Source of the DNA: Jiella flava | GTDB lineage: Bacteria > Pseudomonadota > Alphaproteobacteria > Rhizobiales > Rhizobiaceae | Length of the DNA: 64,000 nucleotides | NCBI RefSeq assembly: GCF_017349315.1 | Contig: NZ_JAFMPP010000001.1 | Location: 310,001 to 374,000, forward strand | Reading direction: 5' to 3' | Part shown: in pieces, positions 58,814 to 64,000 of the stretch | Layout: each line of letters opens with the position of its first letter | Numbering within the stretch: position 1 is the first letter of the stretch | Position numbers and translations under genes: made by a program | Notes under the pieces: generated by a model | Seen by the model: only the letters and a program-made list of their open reading frames with translations | Told to the model about the DNA's origin: nothing | The model's database searches: none

Positions 58814-60915
58814 CACCCCTTCAGCCGCTCCCAGCCCGGATGTGGGGAAAAGCGTGGTCCGTGCTTGGCCGCAAGTTCCTGCATCCGTGTGACGATCGCG
58901 TCGATGCCGCGCTGGCGGGCGTAGTGGACGGGCCCGCCGCGGAAGGGCGCAAAGCCGGTGCCGAAGATCATCGCGCCATCGGTGATCTCTTCATCGGTGA
59001 TGACGCCTTCGTCGAGGCAGGCGACGACGGCGTTCAGCATCGGCAAGATCAGCCGATCGATCAGGTCCTGATCGTCCTTGGCATCATCGGGAAGCGCGTC
59101 GGTCGCGACCTTCTTCGGCTTGCCATCCTCCCCGTAATCGTAAAGGCCGCGGCCGGTCTTGCGGCCAAGCCGCTTTTCCTCGACCATCTTGGTCAGCCAG
59201 CCCGGCGCCGCCGGCAGGGTGTTTTCACCGAGGCGCTCGCGCAGCGACGTGGCGACGTCGAGAGCGATATCGAGACCGACCTGGTCGGTCAGCTCGATCG
59301 GCCCCATCGGCATGCCGAACTCTTCGGCCCGCTGATCGATCCGCTCCTTCGGAAGACCTTCGTCGAGGAGGACCAGCGCCTCGGCCATATACGGCGTCAG
59401 GGCGCGGTTGACGAGGAAGCCCGGCGCCGAGGCGACGGGCGCCGGAAGCCGCGAGATTTCGGCGGCAAAGGCCGTGGCTCGGCGCTCGGTCTCCGGCGCG
59501 ATGGCGTCGTGGCGGACGATCTCGACGAGCTGCATGCGCGAGACCGGATTGAAGAAATGCAGGCCGACGAAGCGCGACGGGTCCTTCAGCCCCGAAGCGA
59601 GATCCGCCAACGGCAGGGCCGAGGTGTTGGTGGCGAGCAGCGCGCCGTCCTTCAGCTTCGGCTCGATCTCGGCGTAGATCTTATGCTTCAGCGCGATCTT
59701 TTCCGGCGCCGCCTCGATGACGAGGTCGGCATGGGCGACGCCGAGACCGTCGGGATCGGGGATCAGCCGGTCGAGCGCGTCGCGCACCTTCAGAGGATCC
59801 TTCAGCGCCCGCTCGAGCATCTTGGTCGCCTTGCCGATGGCCTTGCCGATCGGCTCGACCTTGATGTCGCCGAGAGTGACGAGAAACCCCTGCGCCGCAG
59901 CCCAGGCCGCGATTTCGCCGCCCATTGCGCCGGCACCGATGACGTGGAGATGGGACACTCCCGAGGCGCCTTCCTTGAGGCTTTTCATCTTCTCGCGCAG
60001 GAAGAAGACGCGGACAAGATTCTTCGAGGTCTCGCTCTCGATCAGCCTGGCGAAGCTGTCGATCTCGGCCTTCTGCATGGCCTTGGGATCGCCGCCGTTC
60101 TCCTCCCACAGATCGATCAGCCGGAAGGGGGCGGGATAGTGCTCCTCCTTGACCTTTTCGGCCGTCTTCTTGCGCATCATCCGCGCGGCGAACGACCGCG
60201 CCGGCTTGAACGCCATCGCCTTGCCGGCAAAGGACTGGGGCTTTTTGCGCAAATCCCCGTAGAAAGCCGCCTCGACGGCACTGGCGACATGGCGTTCCTC
60301 GACCACGGCATCGACGAGGCCGACCGATTTCGCCCGCTTGGCTGGCATCGCCCGGCCGGTCAGCATCATCGTCATCGCCTCGACGGGATCGGCCACCGCC
60401 GGCGCGCGGACGGTGCCGCCGAGCCCCGGATGCAGGCCGAGCATCACTTCGGGAAAGCCGAGCGAGGCGTTGGCGACGGCGATCCGCCGATCGCAAGCGA
60501 GCGCCAGTTCCAGCCCGGCGCCGAGGCAGTGGCCATGGATCACCGCGACGGTCCGGCAGGGCAGCGCCGCCAGGCGGTCGAGCACCTCATGGCCCTGCGT
60601 CAGCGCAGCCTTGATGTCGGCCGTCGAGGCCCCGACGAACTGGTTGATGTCGGCCCCGGCGGCAAAGCCCGCCCGCTTGCCGGAGCGCAGAACGACCGCC
60701 GCCGGCTTCTCGGTCTCAAAGCGCGCAATATGGATCGCGAGCTCTTCCAGCATCGGCCGATCGATGGTGTTGACGCTCTTGTCGCTACGGTCGAGCACCA
60801 TCCAGACGATGCCATTGTCGTCGGTGGCGACCTTGAAATGGCCACTCGGCTCGGCAAAGCGCGCCGGCCCCAATTCGAGAGTACGCTCGGAAAGCGCCTT
60901 CAGCATCCTGCCCAT
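58813..60915 (-). CDS. fadB: bifunctional enoyl-CoA hydratase/3-hydroxyacyl-CoA dehydrogenase
   Basis: 700-residue two-domain beta-oxidation enzyme (FadB/FadJ type). The N-terminal hydratase (about 1-230) has AGFAAGADINQFVG, GHCLGAGLELALACDRRIAV and GFPEVMLGLHPGLGGT. The dehydrogenase follows: NAD fold HVIGAGAMGGEIAAWAAAQG, TNTSALPLADLASGL, FVGLHFFNPVSRMQLVEIVR (catalytic His) and PGFLVNRALTPYMAEALVL. Two C-terminal helical domains complete it. It follows fadA by 64 bp, and its stop overlaps the start of a truncated gene. Confidence 0.95.
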   Translation of the reverse strand: MGRMLKALSERTLELGPARFAEPSGHFKVATDDNGIVWMVLDRSDKSVNTIDRPMLEELAIHIARFETEKPAAVVLRSGKRAGFAAGADINQFVGASTADIKAALTQGHEVLDRLAALPCRTVAVIHGHCLGAGLELALACDRRIAVANASLGFPEVMLGLHPGLGGTVRAPAVADPVEAMTMMLTGRAMPAKRAKSVGLVDAVVEERHVASAVEAAFYGDLRKKPQSFAGKAMAFKPARSFAARMMRKKTAEKVKEEHYPAPFRLIDLWEENGGDPKAMQKAEIDSFARLIESETSKNLVRVFFLREKMKSLKEGASGVSHLHVIGAGAMGGEIAAWAAAQGFLVTLGDIKVEPIGKAIGKATKMLERALKDPLKVRDALDRLIPDPDGLGVAHADLVIEAAPEKIALKHKIYAEIEPKLKDGALLATNTSALPLADLASGLKDPSRFVGLHFFNPVSRMQLVEIVRHDAIAPETERRATAFAAEISRLPAPVASAPGFLVNRALTPYMAEALVLLDEGLPKERIDQRAEEFGMPMGPIELTDQVGLDIALDVATSLRERLGENTLPAAPGWLTKMVEEKRLGRKTGRGLYDYGEDGKPKKVATDALPDDAKDDQDLIDRLILPMLNAVVACLDEGVITDEEITDGAMIFGTGFAPFRGGPVHYARQRGIDAIVTRMQELAAKHGPRFSPHPGWERLKG

Positions 60916-60979
60916 ATCGTCCGTTTCCGTCCGCTTCGTTCGCGTTCCGTCGTTTATCGACGCTGTGCCGAGCGCCCGC

Positions 60980-62266
60980 TCAGGCCGCTTCGAGCAGCAT
61001 CGCTCCGCCGAGGCCGCCGCCGATGCATTGGGTGGCGATCCCGCGCTTTTTGCCCAGCCGCTTCAGCGTATTGGCAAGATGCAGCGTGATGCGATTGCCG
61101 GAGGTGCCGACCGGATGGCCGAGTGCGATCGCGCCGCCATCGACATTGAGCTTGTCATGGTCGATCTTGCCGCCCCGACCCTCCAGTCCGAGCACGCCAT
61201 CGGCGATATCGGGCTGGTCGAGCGCGGCGACGCAGGAGAGCACCTGCGCGGCAAACGCTTCGTTCAGCTCCCACAGATCGACATCGGCGACACTCATGTC
61301 CTGCCGCTTCAAAATCGGCGCGACAGCGGTCACCGGGCCCAGCCCCATGATCGAGGGATCGAGGCCGCCCCAGTCGGAATCGACGATCCGGGCAAGCGGC
61401 GTCAGCTTGTATTTGTCCACCGCGGATTCCGAAGCGAGAATATTCCAGGACGCGCCGTCGGTGATCTGCGAGGCGTTGCCGGGCGTGACCTTGCCGTAAG
61501 GCCGCTCGAACACCGGCCGCAACCTGGCGAGATCCTTGACCGTGGTGCCCGGCCGAATGCCGTCGTCATGGTCATAGGCCCGGCCGTCGCGGGCGATCGC
61601 CGGCAGCATCTCATCCTTGAGATAGCCCTTCTCGGTCGCCTCGCCCAGCCGGCGATGGCTTTCCACCGCATAGGCGTCAGCGTCGCGCCGCGAGACGTTG
61701 AAGAGATGGGCGAGGATCTCGGCGGTCTGGCCCATATTGAGATCGGTGATCGGGTCGGTAAGGCCGCGTTCGAGGCCGATGACCGGCTTCAGATAGCCCG
61801 CCTTCAGCCGGGTGAAGACCTTCGCCCGCTCGCCGACGCTTTTGGCCCGGTTGAGCGCCGCGAACCACTCCACCGCGCCGCGCCGCAGCACCAGCGGCGA
61901 ATGGCTGAGCGCCTCCGCGCCGCCGGCCAGCACGATCTCGTGGGTGCCCCGCTCGATGTAGCGGAAGGCGGTGTCGAGCGACTGCATGCCCGATCCGCAA
62001 TTGATCTGCACCGTGAAGGCCGGCGTCTCGTCGGACAGGCCGAGCCGCAGAGAGGCGACCCGCGCCGGGTTCATCTCGTCGGCAATGACGTTGACGCAGC
62101 CGAGGATGACGAGATCGATCGCCGAGACCGGAAAGTCCTGCCGCAAGAGCAGCGGCCGGCCGCATTGCACGGCGAGATCGACGGGGGTGAAAGGACCGGG
62201 ACGTCCGCGCGCCTTGATGAAAGGCGTGCGGGCGCCATCGACCAGATAGACGGGTTGTGCTGTCAC
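60980..62266 (-). CDS. fadA: 3-ketoacyl-CoA thiolase / acetyl-CoA acetyltransferase
   Basis: 428-residue thiolase ending each beta-oxidation round by releasing acetyl-CoA. Active-site features: QINCGSGMQSLDTAFR (nucleophile Cys), LNVDGGAIALGHPVGTSGNR (catalytic His) and ATQCIGGGLGGAMLLEA (second Cys). LWELNEAFAAQVLSCVAALD is the NEAF motif. N-terminus PVYLVDGARTPFIKARGRPG. The length, above the usual 390-400, matches the longer FadI-like group, which partners with FadJ-type enzymes. Its ATG overlaps the fadE stop by 4 bp, and fadB follows. Confidence 0.95.
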   Translation of the reverse strand: MTAQPVYLVDGARTPFIKARGRPGPFTPVDLAVQCGRPLLLRQDFPVSAIDLVILGCVNVIADEMNPARVASLRLGLSDETPAFTVQINCGSGMQSLDTAFRYIERGTHEIVLAGGAEALSHSPLVLRRGAVEWFAALNRAKSVGERAKVFTRLKAGYLKPVIGLERGLTDPITDLNMGQTAEILAHLFNVSRRDADAYAVESHRRLGEATEKGYLKDEMLPAIARDGRAYDHDDGIRPGTTVKDLARLRPVFERPYGKVTPGNASQITDGASWNILASESAVDKYKLTPLARIVDSDWGGLDPSIMGLGPVTAVAPILKRQDMSVADVDLWELNEAFAAQVLSCVAALDQPDIADGVLGLEGRGGKIDHDKLNVDGGAIALGHPVGTSGNRITLHLANTLKRLGKKRGIATQCIGGGLGGAMLLEAA

Positions 62267-64000
62267 TCGGCAGCCTCGCGCGATGGCATTGCGTCGGTGC
62301 CGGCCTTGCGCTGGGTGGCGTGTTGGTCGGCTAGCGGCGATACGACATGCGGATCGTAGGCATCAACGGCCACCACCTTGGCGACGGCGGCCTTCGCCTC
62401 AACGACACGCTGGTATTCCGCTTCGGTGATAACGCCCGTATCGCGCGCGGCAAGGGGATCCTTGAGCTTCTTTTCGCGCATTTTCTTCTCGATCGGCGCG
62501 TTCTCGCAGACGAGTTCGAAGGCGTATTCGAGATCTTTCACGGCGTGATCATCATGGCCCTCGCCGAGATAAAGATCCGGCGTCAGGCGGTCACGCTGGG
62601 ACGAGGCCCGCATCACCATGCCGGCGACTTCGCTGGTGAGTTCGTCCGACGGTTCCTCGTATGGCACACCCAGCGGAAAGGCCAGGAAGCGGACCAGAAC
62701 TGCGGCCCAGCGCGCCGGCAGATTGTTGAGCACACCGTTGAAGGCGACGCCGATCCGGCAATAACCCTTTTCCATGATGTATTCGATCAACGGCTTGTCG
62801 GCTTCCGGCCGGCCCTCGACCTCGAAGCGCTTCAGCGCGGCGCCGAGCAGGTAGAGCTCCGCGAGGATGTCGCCGAGACGCGCCGACAGCATCTCCTTGC
62901 GCTTCAACGCCCCGCCAAGGGTCAACAGCGACAGATCGGAGAGCAGCGCAAAGGCCGCCGCATAGCGCGACAGCTGGCGCCAGTGGCCGGTGAAGGCCGC
63001 ATCTTTCGGCGCCGGGGCGGCGAGGCCGCCGGTCCAACCGCGGGCGAACGTGCGCCAGGCGGTCTTCAGCGAATGGCCGACATGGGCCCAGAAATGCTTG
63101 TCGAATTCGGCAAGGCCCTTCTCGCGGTCCTCCTCCGACAGCGCCAGCATTTCCTTCAGCATGTAGGGATGGGCGCGGATCGCCCCCTGCCCGAAGATCA
63201 TCAGATTGCGGGTGAGAATGTTGGCGCCCTCGACGGTGATGCCGATCGGCACCGACTGGTACATCGGCGCCAGATAGTTCTTGCGGCCCTCGATGATGCC
63301 CTTGCCGCCATGAATATCCATCGCCCGCTCGACGCATTCCCGCATGCGGTAGGTGGCGTGGGCCTTCATGATCGCCGACAGCACCGACGGCTTGTGGCCC
63401 TGATCCAGCGCACCGACCGTCAGACGGCGCGCGGCGTCGATCTGATAGGCGTTGGCGACGATTTCGGCGAGCGGCTGCTGGATGCCCTCGAACATGCCGA
63501 TCGGCACGCCGAACTGGGTGCGCACGCGAGCGTAGGCACCGGTCACGCGGGCGCAATAGGCAGCCGCTGCGGCCGACTGCGACGGCAGCGAAATCGAGCG
63601 ACCGGCAGCCAGCGCCGTCATCAGCATCGTCCAGCCCTGGCCGATCTGCGCCTCGCCGCCGAGAATCCAGTCGAGCGGGATGAACACGTCCTCACCGGAC
63701 AGCGGGCCGTTCTGGAAATAGGTGTGCAGCGGAATGTGCCGTTCGCCGTGGGTGACGCCCGGTGTCGAGGTTGGCAGCAGCGCGACGGTGATACCGAGAT
63801 CCTCGCCGCGGCCAAGATGATTTTCCGGGTCGACCATCTTGAAGGCAAGCCCCATGACGGTCGCGACCGGGCCAAGGGTGATGTAGCGCTTGTGGAAGTT
63901 CAGCCGCAGGCCGAGAACCCGCTCACCCTCATGCTCGCCATATTCGACGATGCCGGTATCGGTCATCGCCGCCGCGTCGGATCCGGCGTCCGGCGAGGTC
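62263..64000 (-). CDS. fadE: FadE-type acyl-CoA dehydrogenase (5' end beyond window)
   Basis: At least 578 residues of a long FadE-type dehydrogenase, the first step of fatty-acid beta-oxidation. The frame stays open to base 64000: the last codons read TSPDAGSDAAAMTDTG, the conserved FAD-binding region of this family, so the ATG at 63966 is internal and the true start lies outside. Further motifs are FHKRYITLGPVATVMGLAFK, GRGEDLGITVALLPTSTPGV, LPSQSAAAAAYCARVTGAYA and the catalytic-Glu region TVEGANILTRNLMIFGQGAI. The C-terminal 250 residues are the FadE-specific extension. First visible gene of fadE-fadA-fadB. Confidence 0.94.
   Translation of the reverse strand, partial: TSPDAGSDAAAMTDTGIVEYGEHEGERVLGLRLNFHKRYITLGPVATVMGLAFKMVDPENHLGRGEDLGITVALLPTSTPGVTHGERHIPLHTYFQNGPLSGEDVFIPLDWILGGEAQIGQGWTMLMTALAAGRSISLPSQSAAAAAYCARVTGAYARVRTQFGVPIGMFEGIQQPLAEIVANAYQIDAARRLTVGALDQGHKPSVLSAIMKAHATYRMRECVERAMDIHGGKGIIEGRKNYLAPMYQSVPIGITVEGANILTRNLMIFGQGAIRAHPYMLKEMLALSEEDREKGLAEFDKHFWAHVGHSLKTAWRTFARGWTGGLAAPAPKDAAFTGHWRQLSRYAAAFALLSDLSLLTLGGALKRKEMLSARLGDILAELYLLGAALKRFEVEGRPEADKPLIEYIMEKGYCRIGVAFNGVLNNLPARWAAVLVRFLAFPLGVPYEEPSDELTSEVAGMVMRASSQRDRLTPDLYLGEGHDDHAVKDLEYAFELVCENAPIEKKMREKKLKDPLAARDTGVITEAEYQRVVEAKAAVAKVVAVDAYDPHVVSPLADQHATQRKAGTDAMPSREAAE

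Noticed and set aside
58840-61089. 749-codon open frame on the plus strand
   Set aside because: Exactly antisense to fadB, with no recognisable family and shadow-type composition.

Overview
The window is a stretch of GC-rich chromosome from an alphaproteobacterium, most likely order Hyphomicrobiales (Rhizobiales). The evidence is the flagellar cluster: motB-motC-fliK, an OmpR-type regulator of the FtcR/Rem kind, flaF-flbT and a small flgD-fliQ-flhA-fliR block, in the order known from Brucella and Sinorhizobium. A bioY-bioM-bioN biotin transporter and small DUF992 and DUF1344 exported proteins fit the same group. I cannot name the genus. No rRNA, tRNA, CRISPR array, prophage or intact insertion sequence was seen. 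Two genes are cut by the window edges: an AsmA-like protein on the left and a FadE-type acyl-CoA dehydrogenase on the right.

Layout. 1-9.9 kb: AsmA-like protein, an FAD-linked D-lactate/2-hydroxyacid dehydrogenase, a small acyl-CoA thioesterase, a four-gene polar amino-acid ABC transporter and an MscS-family channel. 10-12.4 kb: leuB, an unknown membrane-anchored protein and a single-domain PilZ protein. 12.4-31.8 kb: about twenty flagellar genes, all on the minus strand, running fliF, fliH-like, motB, motC, fliK, ftcR, flgE, flgK, flgL, flaF, flbT, flgD, fliQ, flhA, fliR, fliJ-like, rod-binding protein, flgN-like, fliL-like. Most neighbours overlap by 4 bp or nearly touch, but the block is broken by a terminator after ftcR and by strong hairpins after flgL and fliQ. 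TTAA-N7-TTAA (CtrA-type) boxes lie about 80-87 bp before the start codons of both fliF and ftcR, which suggests that the cell-cycle regulator CtrA sits above both transcription units.

32-40 kb: a selenoprotein-W-like Rdx protein diverging from a six-helix K+ channel that ends in a zinc ribbon; rlmN; an unknown membrane protein; bioY-bioM-bioN; a NitT/TauT-like ABC importer of unknown substrate; a DUF1344 protein. 40-49 kb: aroC, a histone-deacetylase-family amidohydrolase, xseB and dxs on the plus strand, then a gamma-glutamylcyclotransferase-like protein, a membrane diguanylate cyclase, msrB, a DUF992 protein, an RNase D-like exonuclease and a 35-residue membrane peptide. 49-54.8 kb: a metallophosphoesterase coupled to a 4'-phosphopantetheinyl transferase, ubiA, purD, a GNAT acetyltransferase and a PH-domain protein. 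55-64 kb: fatty-acid beta-oxidation, with an acyl-CoA dehydrogenase plus enoyl-CoA hydratase pair, an FAA-family hydrolase, and fadE-fadA-fadB followed by the remnant of a fourth gene.

The most interesting items are: the phosphopantetheinyl transferase/metallophosphoesterase pair, which resembles the mycobacterial PptT-PptH module that attaches and removes the acyl-carrier-protein prosthetic group; the paired CtrA-type boxes in the flagellar cluster; a truncated acetyl-CoA hydrolase N-terminus still coupled to fadB; two copies of a palindromic repeat, each abutting a stop codon; and the zinc-ribbon K+ channel.
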